Origin: Mycetocola lacteus
GTDB taxonomy: Bacteria > Actinomycetota > Actinomycetes > Actinomycetales > Microbacteriaceae
DNA: 64,000 nucleotides
Assembly (NCBI RefSeq): GCF_003667575.1
Contig: NZ_RCUY01000013.1
Coordinates: 1-64,000 of the forward strand
Direction: 5' to 3'
Below are positions 53,823 to 62,253 of the stretch, piece after piece. The notes under the pieces were generated by a model. It saw only the letters and a list, made by a program, of their open reading frames with translations. It was not told the DNA's origin and did not search any database. The translations under genes and the position numbers were made by a program. Within the stretch, counting starts at the first letter, position 1, and each line of letters starts with the position of its first letter.

Positions 53823-54638
53823 ATGGCGACGCCCAAGTCACCGCCTCGTTATGAGCAGATCCTCAGCTGGGTGTTCGAGAAGCGGCATACTGCCGGCTCA
53901 TTGCAAGTCTCTTGGGATCGTGAGGACCTCGATACTGGGGCTGAGGTCCTCGGGCTGAAGCGCGTAAAGAATCTCGGAGACATTCCCTATACATATCGCT
54001 TCCGGAAAGACATGCCTGCTTCGATCAACGGGACGGCACCGGCAGGGATGGAGTGGATCATCCGAGGTGCCGGAGATGGAAAGTATCGATTCGATGCGAT
54101 CCCGACCCAGATCCAAATTGTGCCGAATCCCTCACTGAGTGTCACGAAGATCCCAGATGCGACGCCAGAGATCATCACGGCGGCTGCTCTCAACGATGAG
54201 CAGGCGCTGCTTGCCAAGGTTCGATACAACCGGTTGATCGATATCTTCCTCGGTGTTGCGTCTTACTCGCTCCAGAGCCACTTGCGAACGAAGGTGGCTG
54301 AAATTGGCCAGGTTGAGGTCGACGAAATCTACGCCGCCGTTGACCGCTACGGGCGACAGTTCATCCTCCCTGTGCAAGCCAAGGGGGGGAGTGACCGACT
54401 CGGAATCACGCAAGTTGAGCAGGACATGGCAGCCTGTGATGTTCGTTGGCCGAACATGATTTGTCGGAACATCTCGGTACAGTTCGCTGGCGATCTCATC
54501 GCCCTCTTCGACCTCACAGTCCAAGATGATCGGGTTGTTATCCGCCGAGAGGCACACTACAAGCTAGTGCCGTCGAACGAAATTACAGTCGCAGATCTCC
54601 AGAGCTATGGCCTAGCTGCGGGCCCCGAAGATGCCTAG
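53823..54638 (+). CDS. Putative restriction endonuclease of the R-M pair
   Basis: A 271-residue protein following the methyltransferase by 2 bp. EVDEIYAAVDRYGRQFILPV leading to QAKGG resembles a PD-(D/E)XK core with Gln in place of the usual Glu (D...QAK). No family name can be given, but position and the core support a type II restriction enzyme. GGTGG precedes the ATG at 53823; the in-frame TTG two codons upstream is less likely. Confidence 0.65.
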   Translation: MATPKSPPRYEQILSWVFEKRHTAGSLQVSWDREDLDTGAEVLGLKRVKNLGDIPYTYRFRKDMPASINGTAPAGMEWIIRGAGDGKYRFDAIPTQIQIVPNPSLSVTKIPDATPEIITAAALNDEQALLAKVRYNRLIDIFLGVASYSLQSHLRTKVAEIGQVEVDEIYAAVDRYGRQFILPVQAKGGSDRLGITQVEQDMAACDVRWPNMICRNISVQFAGDLIALFDLTVQDDRVVIRREAHYKLVPSNEITVADLQSYGLAAGPEDA

Positions 54639-54646
54639 GAGGACGC

Positions 54647-55459
54647 ATGGATTCATCAATTCAATTTCCGCCGTTCTCCGCCGACAGCCGCGGGAACAAG
54701 CTGAAGAGCTACGACATCCGGGACCACAAGGGCGACCCGAACTCGATGTTGATGTTGTGCGGCCCCGAAGAAGTGATTGCTCAGATCGCCGCAGTGGCCA
54801 AAGGTTCATGCGTGGAAAGGTCGCTGAACGGCAAGGGTCGAGAACGATGGACGCACGCACTTTACTTCCAGAACGGCGTCTCTCAGGAGATCGCAGACCT
54901 TTGTGAGGATCTCACCGAGCTGCTCTCTATTCCGAACAGCGCCAGCATCGACCTTTCGTTGAGCCTGGATTGGTACAAGCAGGCCGATGATGAGGGCGAG
55001 TTGGTCCACACGCCCGCGGGCCAACTCATCTATCGCACAAAGTACGCGAACAATCCAACGTGGAGCAGCTCACGGCAGGCACGACGTGATCTACTGAAAG
55101 CGATGAGTAGCACTATCGAGACCCACCCAATTCTGGCAAGGTCACAGGTTATATCGGCTCCGCCAGGGAGCAAAGGTGACGGGACCAGCTTCGGTGAAAT
55201 CCTTGGTCAGGACGTCGCGAAGCAGTCGGGGCGAGAGTTTATGCCGATGATCGGACCGGCGCGCGCGCCTCAAAAGGAGCAGATCGGCAGGAACGTTCGC
55301 GACGACTTCGAGCTGAGCGAAGTAGACTGGGGGGCGGTTCTCCTCATTGACGATGTGTTTCACACGGGCGTCACTCTTGAGTCAGCGGCACGAGCAGCAC
55401 GACGCGCGGGTGCCAGTGAGGTGTTCGCACTCACCGCCGCGCGAACGCTGAGAAAGTGA
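54647..55459 (+). CDS. ComF-like phosphoribosyltransferase
   Basis: A 270-residue protein with an unrecognised N-terminal half and a C-terminal type I phosphoribosyltransferase domain. The PRPP loop is VLLIDDVFHTGVTLESAA (231-248); KEQIGRNVRDDF before it matches the ComF arrangement (Q..L..R..N). AGGAGG lies four bases before the ATG, and the gene starts 8 bp after the restriction gene. Free-standing PRTases paired with DprA-like proteins have been proposed as nucleotide-based conflict systems. Confidence 0.75.
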   Translation: MDSSIQFPPFSADSRGNKLKSYDIRDHKGDPNSMLMLCGPEEVIAQIAAVAKGSCVERSLNGKGRERWTHALYFQNGVSQEIADLCEDLTELLSIPNSASIDLSLSLDWYKQADDEGELVHTPAGQLIYRTKYANNPTWSSSRQARRDLLKAMSSTIETHPILARSQVISAPPGSKGDGTSFGEILGQDVAKQSGREFMPMIGPARAPQKEQIGRNVRDDFELSEVDWGAVLLIDDVFHTGVTLESAARAARRAGASEVFALTAARTLRK

Positions 55460-55465
55460 CAGCCC

Positions 55466-56320
55466 GTGATTGACATCCTAGAGCTCGCACTCTCAGCGTT
55501 CGAGACCCTGCGGACACCGGGACGGATTACGTCCGCGCTTCGCCATGGCGGTATCGCCGCGCTTGAGCACGAACATGCCAAGCTTTCCCCCGCAGTTCTC
55601 GACGACATAGAGAAGAAGGCCCACGAGATGCGGCGCAACGACGTCGGAGTCGTCATCTTCACGATGCCCGACTTCCCGAGCAGTTTGCTCTCGGAGCAAA
55701 GACCAGTCGCTCCGATCATCTTCTACCGAGGCAACAAGGACTTGTTCTACCGGGATGGCATCGGCATGTGCGGGTCACGGCATGCGAGCGCTAGAGGTCT
55801 GGAAGCAGCATCTCGCTGTGGTGCCCTAGCGACGCTGAAGGGGATGACCGTCGTATCCGGCTATGCAGCGGGCATCGATACCGCGACACACCTGGCAGCC
55901 CTCCGTAAAGGTGGAAGCACAGTTGTGGTGCTTGCCGAGGGAATGGACCATTTCCGCGTAAAGCGCGACTTTGCTGACGCATTCGACTGGGATCGTATCC
56001 TCGTGCTGTCCCAGTTCGCTCCGTCGCAGCCGTGGAGGGCACATGCCGCAATGGCGAGAAACGGGATCGTCTTCAGCCTCCCCAAGGCGCTGTTGGTGGT
56101 GGAGGCAGGGGAGAAGGGCGGCACGCTCGCAGCCGGAGAAGGTGCTCTCAAACTCGGTCGCACGGTCCTGACGGTCGGTTTCGGCGACGAAACTCCCCCA
56201 GGCAATCGCATCCTGATCGAGAAGGGGGCCACGGCAGTCAGTTCACCTAAGGAGCTGCGGGATTCATTCGACGAAGTACGATCCGCCGAGCCCGTGGTGG
56301 ATCTACCAACCTTGTTCTAG
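55466..56320 (+). CDS. DprA/Smf-like Rossmann protein
   Basis: A 284-residue protein aligned with DprA over the Rossmann domain: GSRHAS (103-108), SGYAAGIDTATH (131-142), VVVLAEG, ARNGIVFSLPKALLVVEA (about 197-214) and GGTLAAGEGALKLGR. It lacks the C-terminal winged helix of competence DprA. In transformation DprA loads RecA onto single-stranded DNA; here the SLOG-like fold may instead bind a nucleotide signal made or modified by the PRTase 6 bp upstream. The start is a GTG. Confidence 0.85.
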   Translation: MIDILELALSAFETLRTPGRITSALRHGGIAALEHEHAKLSPAVLDDIEKKAHEMRRNDVGVVIFTMPDFPSSLLSEQRPVAPIIFYRGNKDLFYRDGIGMCGSRHASARGLEAASRCGALATLKGMTVVSGYAAGIDTATHLAALRKGGSTVVVLAEGMDHFRVKRDFADAFDWDRILVLSQFAPSQPWRAHAAMARNGIVFSLPKALLVVEAGEKGGTLAAGEGALKLGRTVLTVGFGDETPPGNRILIEKGATAVSSPKELRDSFDEVRSAEPVVDLPTLF

Positions 56321-56368
56321 CTGGACTGGCTCGAACCCCAGCTCGCCTCGACGAGGTCGATGACTCCT

Positions 56369-57247
56369 CTAGTCACCCGACCACACCCGAATCCGTCGAC
56401 CGTGGTTGTTCGCGTCGCAGAAGGCGTTCACCAAGTTGACCAATTCGTGCCTCATTAAATCGACCTTCGTTGCAACCTTCCACGGAAGGTAGTCAGTTGT
56501 TTTGGTGTTCCGCTGGACCAAACTGCGCATGCGACCAACACTCTCATCGATTTCGAGGAGGATGTCCTGATACTTCTGTGAGTAAAGCGGGAGCGGTTTA
56601 GCGAGATGACGAGTCCCCGGAATCTCGCCGCTGTTTACTATCCGTTTGATGTCCATCAGGCCTGTGGTCATGGCCCCGAAGTCGCCTTCCTGAGAGGTCT
56701 CGTGCCGAATAGCGTCGCGATCAAGGATCCCCATGACTACGTCAAAACAGTGTCGGTCGGACATCTCGACGAAGGCGTGCCAGGAGATGCTTTGCGCAAG
56801 TCGCGAATCGAGGTGTTCTAGCTGCTGCAAATCCAGGTTCTCAAGATTCAGCAGCTTGCTCTGGGACCAAATTTCTGCCCACAACTCAAGCTTGCTCGAT
56901 GTCTTCAGCGATTCGATACCGATGAAAATAAGCTTGTCGTACGCCTGATCGAGTTTGTGATCTTGAAAAGCCTTCTGGGTCTTGACGATCTTCGTGGTGT
57001 CGCAGGTTGCTGTCACTTGGACGGCAATTCGCTGACCTTCGTCGTGTAAGTCGACTGCGGGGAAATCGTGTTGTCCGAAGTTCGCGGAAGTCAGGTTCCA
57101 GCCTCGTGTCATGTTGAGCACCTCCCGATAAAGGGTTTCGATCGCAGTGCTCGCATCATTCAAACCGTGCTTTGTGCGGCCCTTTACATGCGCGTCTATC
57201 ACACTCATCCGGTCGACGATTCGTCTCTTCAAATCGTCCTCGCGCAT
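56369..57247 (-). CDS. SMEK-domain protein
   Basis: A 292-residue protein whose N-terminal 110 residues fit the SMEK domain: LNDASTAIETLYREVLNM, then NFGQHDFPAVDLHDE and IAVQVTATCDTTKI. SMEK has a PD-(D/E)XK-like fold and is found in defence proteins, including partners of ABC-3C systems. The rest is helical and unassigned. AAGGAG lies six bases before the ATG at 57247, an excellent start. It converges with the dprA-like gene across 48 bp. Confidence 0.72.
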   Translation of the reverse strand: MREDDLKRRIVDRMSVIDAHVKGRTKHGLNDASTAIETLYREVLNMTRGWNLTSANFGQHDFPAVDLHDEGQRIAVQVTATCDTTKIVKTQKAFQDHKLDQAYDKLIFIGIESLKTSSKLELWAEIWSQSKLLNLENLDLQQLEHLDSRLAQSISWHAFVEMSDRHCFDVVMGILDRDAIRHETSQEGDFGAMTTGLMDIKRIVNSGEIPGTRHLAKPLPLYSQKYQDILLEIDESVGRMRSLVQRNTKTTDYLPWKVATKVDLMRHELVNLVNAFCDANNHGRRIRVWSGD

Positions 57248-57489
57248 TCTGTTCTCCTTATCAGGTGCTTGCGTTTGGTCATTATGACAGACAGGCGTCA
57301 CACGTTCAGGCTACGTGCTCACGGTATCGAGATTTCGAGAGCTTCGTTCGACTCCTCGGCAGGTTCTTACCAGCTCGACTAAAAATCAGGTCTCTGAAAT
57401 TGTTAATTGTGTTATACCCCGCGGATCACCGAGTAATACATCGGAATTACTATCAGTCTAATTGATGTCGCAATACCGGTGGGTGTAAT

Positions 57490-58090
57490 TGGCGAAAGGT
57501 CTAGACATTAGTGACCAAAACGGCAGTCTGAAAGGGGCGCGTCAACGCTGCTGGCCAAAACAAGGCATGGCAACCCGAAGCGCGCGGTGACGTCGACGAG
57601 GTGTTTTTGGAAAAGAACTCGGGCGAGTGCATAGCCGACCGCGCGCAGGTCAACGGAATCCTTGCGAACGTCCACGCGGTGACCAAGCGCGCGTGAAATC
57701 GCCGGACCTATCGACCACGCCCACGGCCGGCCTGCTGAGTCTCGTCGAGCTGCTCAAGTCGCAGAACGTCGTCCTAAAGCTCATCGACAACCCGGCGCTG
57801 AACGGCGGCACTCCCCGGGCCAAAACCACACTTACAATAATTACGGCGAGATCGCAGTTCGAACAGAAGCTGATCCGGGACTGGAAAGTCGAGGTATTAG
57901 TCGTCACAAAACCCAAGAAAGGATATGGCCAGGTGCCGAAGTTCAGCTCAGCGCAGATCAAGGAAACACGCCATCGGGGCACTGCCGACGTGCCGAAAGC
58001 AAAAGCGAATCAATATCTTAGCGTGTCCCGTCAGACACCGACTGCGGTGCTAAGCGACAGTGGCAGGTTTGCGTTGTTGTTACTGAGTTG
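57490..58090 (+). pseudogene. Decayed serine recombinase (resolvase/invertase)
   Basis: Broken frames spell, in order, pieces of a resolvase: DISDQNGSLKG (cf. RVSTxDQN), DVDEVFLEKNSGECIADRAQ (cf. AGCDxVFxExASGxxxDRP), TPTAGLLSLVELLKSQNVVL (KLIDN follows), RSQFEQKLIRDW (cf. AEFERDLIRER) and finally SRQTPTAVLSD (cf. VSRQTLYRAL). Frameshifts and stops interrupt it and the catalytic serine region is lost. It is the only mobility gene seen in the island and may be the remains of its integrase. Confidence 0.75.
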
Positions 58091-58606
58091 TCAGCACAAT
58101 AACTAAAAGCAAAACAACGATGAGTACCCGCACTCAAGTGGAAGTTTTGCAATTCGCGCCACTTTCCCATCGATCATACGTTTTCCATCGGTCATAGGCG
58201 AAGAGTGCGCGGCCTTCCTCGCTATAAATGTCAAGGGCGCTTCCCGGCTATCCGCCGCCTCCGAGTAGGTTCGGTCGCGGCGAAAGTCACACCACGACGA
58301 GGATTTTGCTAAAGGGGATGACGTGCGGGCTACCGCTTGTATCTAGGCGCATCCAAAGTATCGGAGGTCCGGACTCGCAATATCAAAAGTCAAAGCAGCC
58401 GCAACACAGGTCCCTAACGCACTCATCATAAGCGAGAACATGAACGACGAAGCGCGAGCCTGGCACGCACATCAAGTGGATGCAATTTTTCTCTCGCGCA
58501 TACCTAGGAAGACGGAAAGGAAGAAACAAGTGTCGTGCCGTGGCTTAACCTAGATTAAAAGAATCACCCATGAGGTGCCGCAACGCGCGAACTACAGCCC
58601 AGACTA
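58091..58606. other. Decayed accessory DNA, no intact gene
   Basis: About 515 bp, AT-richer than the chromosome, with only short open frames. A minus-strand phrase EEGRALFAYDRWKTYDRW (about 58160-58215) looks like a scrap of coding sequence but cannot be assigned. No tRNA gene or clear attachment core was found. Confidence 0.45.
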
Positions 58607-58933
58607 TTAGTACTTGATCGCCGCTCCAGATACGCCTTCGATTGCCTGCTCCAGGCGCTCAACCTTCGCATCGATCTCGCCCTCGTATCCGGCTCGGATG
58701 TCGGCCTTGATAACGAGCGAAATGCGTGATCCGAACGGTGCAACTGCGTCAGTAGCACGCTTGACCACGTCGAAGACCTCGTCCCAGGAACCTTCAATCT
58801 CAGTGAACATACTGGTGGTCCTATTGGGCAAGCCCGAGTTACGGACGACTTTGACAGCGGCAGCGACAGCGTCGTGGACGGAGCCGTCCTCATGACCTGT
58901 GCCGGATGGAGCAACCGAGAATGCAAGCAGCAT
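58607..58933 (-). CDS. Thiamine-binding protein (MTH1187/YqgV family), complete copy
   Basis: A 108-residue ferredoxin-like protein: MLLAFSVAPSGTG, VHDAVAAAVKVVRNSGLPN, then FGSRISLVIKADIRAG. Members bind thiamine or its precursors, mostly with unknown roles. AAAGG precedes the ATG at 58933. This is the only intact copy in the window; a 5' piece lies just upstream and two 3' pieces lie 7-8.5 kb away. It may have been carried in by the inserted element to restore the function of the interrupted gene. Confidence 0.82.
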   Translation of the reverse strand: MLLAFSVAPSGTGHEDGSVHDAVAAAVKVVRNSGLPNRTTSMFTEIEGSWDEVFDVVKRATDAVAPFGSRISLVIKADIRAGYEGEIDAKVERLEQAIEGVSGAAIKY

Positions 58934-58945
58934 GATCGAACCTTT

Positions 58946-59134
58946 CTAGAACAACGATGAGTGGACAGGGTGACCAAACCTTTGATCGACGCCCTCGATG
59001 GTGGTAAACATCGAGTCGGTGTGGTTGGGCAGGCCCGAGTCACGGACGATCTTGACGGCGGCGGCTACCGCGTCGTGCACCGAGGCGTCGGCGTTGTCGC
59101 TGCCACTGGGTGAAACCGAAAATGCAACCAGCAT
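58946..59134 (-). pseudogene. 5' fragment of the original thiamine-binding gene
   Basis: From the ATG at 59134 (GGAG six to seven bases upstream, one base after the glycosyltransferase stop) the frame gives MLVAFSVSPSGSDNADASVH and continues to SMFTTIEG, matching the first 48 residues of the family. It then runs into unrelated VDQRFGHPVHSSLF and stops. The homology break at about 58991 is the right-hand junction of the island. A truncated 62-residue product may still be made. Confidence 0.82.
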
Positions 59135-59135
59135 G

Positions 59136-60389
59136 TTAGCTCTCCTTGGTAATGGGGGTGGCCGCGGCCTGAGCGGCAGCGGCACGGGTCTCGGCGCTGG
59201 GCAGCACGTGCGGGGCACCCAGGCGCCACAGCTCGCGCACGCACCAGACCAGTAGCACCAGCGTACCGATGTTACGCAGGGTGATCGTGATGACCGCCCA
59301 CAGCTCGGCCCGCAGCAGCGACCCGTAGAGGTACGGATAGAACAGCTGGGTCAGCAGGCCCAGCACCAGGGCCAGCACCGCGGGGAAGCGGAAGCGTTCG
59401 GCCGAAACCACCAGGCCGAACACGATCGGGGCGATCAGCCACACCATAAACTGCGGCGATCCCACCTTGTTCACGGCGATCATCGCGGTCACCAGGGCCA
59501 GGACCAGCACCGGCAGAATGCGCAGCGCACCGGTGCGGGTGCGCTGGGCACGCCAGGCGAGAACCGCGATCAGTGCGACCACCAGCACGAGCACCGGAGT
59601 CATCACGGCCGAGAGCGTTTCCACACCCTCACCGCGCACCTGATAGGTGAGGATATCGCGGTCATAGTACAGCTCGGCGTTGCCCCCGAGCGAGGCGATC
59701 CACAGGTAGGGCACCGCAACCGGGGCCTCGATCTGAATGCCACGACCGGTCTGCTGGGTAATGAAGGACAGCACATTGGGGAATCCACCGATGAACAGCG
59801 CGGCTACCAGCACCACCAGGGTCGTGTAGATCCCGCCCACCAGAATCTTGACCCGCTGGCGCAGCACCAGAATCGCCGCTCCGATGGCCGCGGCCGGCCA
59901 GATCTTCATCCAGGTTGCGATGCTCAGGATGACCGAGGCGACCATCGGATGCCGCGAAATGATCAGCAGCGCCACGATCGCCATCGGCACGGTCACCGCG
60001 TCGATCCGGCCCATCACGATCGGCCCCAGCACCACGATAAACGCCATCCACCAGACGGCAGCCCGCTTACGACCGAGTGAACGTCCGTTACCCAGCAGTA
60101 CCGCGTAGGCGATCGCGTTGAGTACCGAACACATCACCAACCAGCCCACCGCATAGAGTTCGTGGCCGAAGGCCAGCGGCGGGATCATCGGCAGCAGCGC
60201 CAGGATCGGATAGACCCAGGGCTGGTTGATGCCCACGATCGACCCACCGTTCATGGCCTGCTCGGACCACGGCAGGTAGACGATCGTGACGTCTCCCAGC
60301 GGGTACCCCGAGGAGGTCAGCGCGAGCCAGAATGCCCAGAGGTGGACAAGGACAAAGATGACCCAGTACGGGGTAAGTCGGGAATTCAC
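59136..60389 (-). CDS. GT87-type membrane mannosyltransferase
   Basis: A 417-residue protein with about ten helices. YLPWSEQAMNGG after helix 1 and the polytopic layout fit the GT87/DUF2029 group of polyprenyl-phosphate-mannose-dependent transferases that act on the outer face of the membrane in actinobacteria. The start is a GTG at 60389 with TAGGAT (minus strand, 60401-60396) 6 nt upstream, i.e. leaderless. Its stop is one base from the start of the broken thiamine-binding gene, which it was evidently coupled to. Confidence 0.82.
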   Translation of the reverse strand: MNSRLTPYWVIFVLVHLWAFWLALTSSGYPLGDVTIVYLPWSEQAMNGGSIVGINQPWVYPILALLPMIPPLAFGHELYAVGWLVMCSVLNAIAYAVLLGNGRSLGRKRAAVWWMAFIVVLGPIVMGRIDAVTVPMAIVALLIISRHPMVASVILSIATWMKIWPAAAIGAAILVLRQRVKILVGGIYTTLVVLVAALFIGGFPNVLSFITQQTGRGIQIEAPVAVPYLWIASLGGNAELYYDRDILTYQVRGEGVETLSAVMTPVLVLVVALIAVLAWRAQRTRTGALRILPVLVLALVTAMIAVNKVGSPQFMVWLIAPIVFGLVVSAERFRFPAVLALVLGLLTQLFYPYLYGSLLRAELWAVITITLRNIGTLVLLVWCVRELWRLGAPHVLPSAETRAAAAQAAATPITKES

Positions 60390-60472
60390 ATCCTCATCCT
60401 AGGTGGCGCGCGTAACGATTCCATGAGTTTGGCAGGCAAACGGATACGCTGGGCCCCAAAGAAGGGACACCT

Positions 60473-61087
60473 ATGAGCCTCAACCTGAACCCCCGCACCG
60501 TCGTCTTTGACTACGGGGATGTCATCTCACTTCCGCAGAACGCCGAGGATTTTGCCCGCACCGTCGAGCTGACCGGCCTGGACGCAGAGACCCTGCTGCC
60601 GCCGTATTGGAAGCACCGCGCTCCGCTGGATCAGGGCACGATCAGCGTCCTTGAGTATTGGCGACTCATCGCCGAGGAGCTGGGTACCCACTGGGATGAG
60701 GCCCGGATCCAGGAGATCTGGATCAGCGACTTCCGCAGCTGGCTCTCGATTGACCCCGAGGTGTTTGCGATCATCCGTGAACTCTCCGAGGGTGGCACCC
60801 GCCTCGCCCTGCTTTCCAATGCCGGGGCCGATTTTGGTGGCTACTTCCGTCACGGCCCGCTCTCGGGCTACTTCGATGAGTTTGTTGTCAGCGGCGAGAT
60901 CGACATGATCAAGCCCAATCACGACATCTACGTTCACACACTGAACCTGCTGGGAATCGACGCCGACCGGATGGTGTTTATCGATAACAAGGAGGAGAAC
61001 ATCTCCGCCGCACGCGAGCTCGGCATCACCGGCCACGTGTACACCTCCCCCGGCAGCCTGCGCGCGTTCCTGACCGAACTCGCCTAG
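60473..61087 (+). CDS. HAD-superfamily hydrolase
   Basis: A 204-residue HAD phosphatase-like protein: motif I VVFDYGDV (D13 and D16), motif II LLSNAG, motif III lysine in MIKPNHDIY and motif IV FIDNKEEN. A helical cap follows motif I. GAAGGG lies six bases before the ATG. Substrate unknown. It is followed 23 bp later by an Old Yellow Enzyme homologue. Confidence 0.88.
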   Translation: MSLNLNPRTVVFDYGDVISLPQNAEDFARTVELTGLDAETLLPPYWKHRAPLDQGTISVLEYWRLIAEELGTHWDEARIQEIWISDFRSWLSIDPEVFAIIRELSEGGTRLALLSNAGADFGGYFRHGPLSGYFDEFVVSGEIDMIKPNHDIYVHTLNLLGIDADRMVFIDNKEENISAARELGITGHVYTSPGSLRAFLTELA

Positions 61088-61110
61088 CTCCGGCCAGTCA
61101 AAAGGTTTTC

Positions 61111-62193
61111 ATGTCATCACCCTTTAGCCCGCTGACCCTGCGCTCGATCACCGCACGCAATCGCATTTGGATTGCCCCGATGTGTCAGTATGCGGTGGAA
61201 CGTCAGGACGGTGTTCCCACCGCCTGGCATGCCGTCCATCTGGGACAGCTTGCGATCGGCGGGGCCGGCATCGTCCTGACCGAGGCCACCGCGGTCTCGC
61301 CCGAGGGGCGCATCTCCCCGCAGGACACCGGCATCTGGAACGATCAGCAGGCCGCCGCCTGGGCACCGATCACCGCGTTTATCACCTCGCAGGGGGCACT
61401 GCCGGGGATCCAGCTGGCTCACGCCGGGCGCAAGGCCTCGGTCTATCGTCCCTGGGGCACCGATCAGACCGGCAGCGTACCGGAGTCCGAGGGTGGCTGG
61501 GCCACCATCGCCCCGTCGGCGATCGCCTTTGACGGTTACAACAGCCCGCGCGAGATGACGACCGCGGATATCGCCGGAGTCGTGCGCGACTTCGGTGCCG
61601 CCGCACGGCGCGCGGTGGATGCCGGCTTCAAGGTGATCGAGATTCACGCGGCCCACGGCTACCTGCTGCACTCATTCCTCTCCCCGCTGTCCAACACCCG
61701 CACCGACTCGTTTGGCGGCACCCCGGAGAACCGGGCCAAACTGCTGGAGCTGGTGATTCGTGAGGTGCGCACCCGGGTCGGCGACCTGCCGATCTTTGTG
61801 CGTCTGTCGGCGACCGACTGGGCCGAAGGCGGCCTCACCGAGGAGCTCATCACCGACATCGGTCGCCGCGCCGAGGCCGCCGGTGCCGATCTGCTGGACG
61901 TCTCGACCGGCGGACTCGTCGCCCACCAGCACATCCCCGTTGCCCCCGGCTACCAGGTGCCCTTCGCCGCGAGCCTGCGTGCGGCAACCGGCATCCCGGT
62001 CGCCGCGGTGGGCCTGTTCACCACGCCCGAGCAGGTGGCTGAGACGCTGACCGAAGCACAGGCCGATGCGATCCTGATCGGCCGCGAGGCGCTGCGCGAT
62101 CCGCACTTCCCGCTGCGGGCGGCGCACATCCTGGGGGCCGAGATCGACTACGTCCCGGGACCCTATGGACGGGCCGCCTACCCCTCGCACTAG
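61111..62193 (+). CDS. NADH:flavin oxidoreductase (Old Yellow Enzyme, YqjM-like)
   Basis: A 360-residue FMN-dependent ene-reductase. APMCQYAVE carries the YqjM-type regulatory cysteine, QLAHAGRKAS binds FMN, and EIHAAHGYLLHSFLSPLSN has the catalytic His-His pair. Such enzymes reduce alpha,beta-unsaturated carbonyls and help in redox detoxification. AAAGG lies five bases before the ATG. Confidence 0.93.
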   Translation: MSSPFSPLTLRSITARNRIWIAPMCQYAVERQDGVPTAWHAVHLGQLAIGGAGIVLTEATAVSPEGRISPQDTGIWNDQQAAAWAPITAFITSQGALPGIQLAHAGRKASVYRPWGTDQTGSVPESEGGWATIAPSAIAFDGYNSPREMTTADIAGVVRDFGAAARRAVDAGFKVIEIHAAHGYLLHSFLSPLSNTRTDSFGGTPENRAKLLELVIREVRTRVGDLPIFVRLSATDWAEGGLTEELITDIGRRAEAAGADLLDVSTGGLVAHQHIPVAPGYQVPFAASLRAATGIPVAAVGLFTTPEQVAETLTEAQADAILIGREALRDPHFPLRAAHILGAEIDYVPGPYGRAAYPSH

Positions 62194-62204
62194 GGGTCAT
62201 AACT

Positions 62205-62242
62205 ACAGCGCCCCCGCCGAGAATTCTCGGCGGGGGCGCTGT
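62205..62242. terminator. Bidirectional terminator between OYE and CorC-type genes
   Basis: A 38-bp perfect palindrome (19 bp each side of GAA/TTC), lying 12 bp from each flanking convergent stop codon. Confidence 0.85.
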
Positions 62243-62253
62243 GGTGTTGGGAA

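Noticed and set aside
57302..57489. A gene between the SMEK start and the dead recombinase
   Set aside because: Open frames of about 100 codons on the plus strand are antisense to the SMEK gene or lack any start signal.
50037..59134. An intact prophage or integrative conjugative element
   Set aside because: No phage structural, conjugation or intact integrase genes were found; only a dead serine recombinase.
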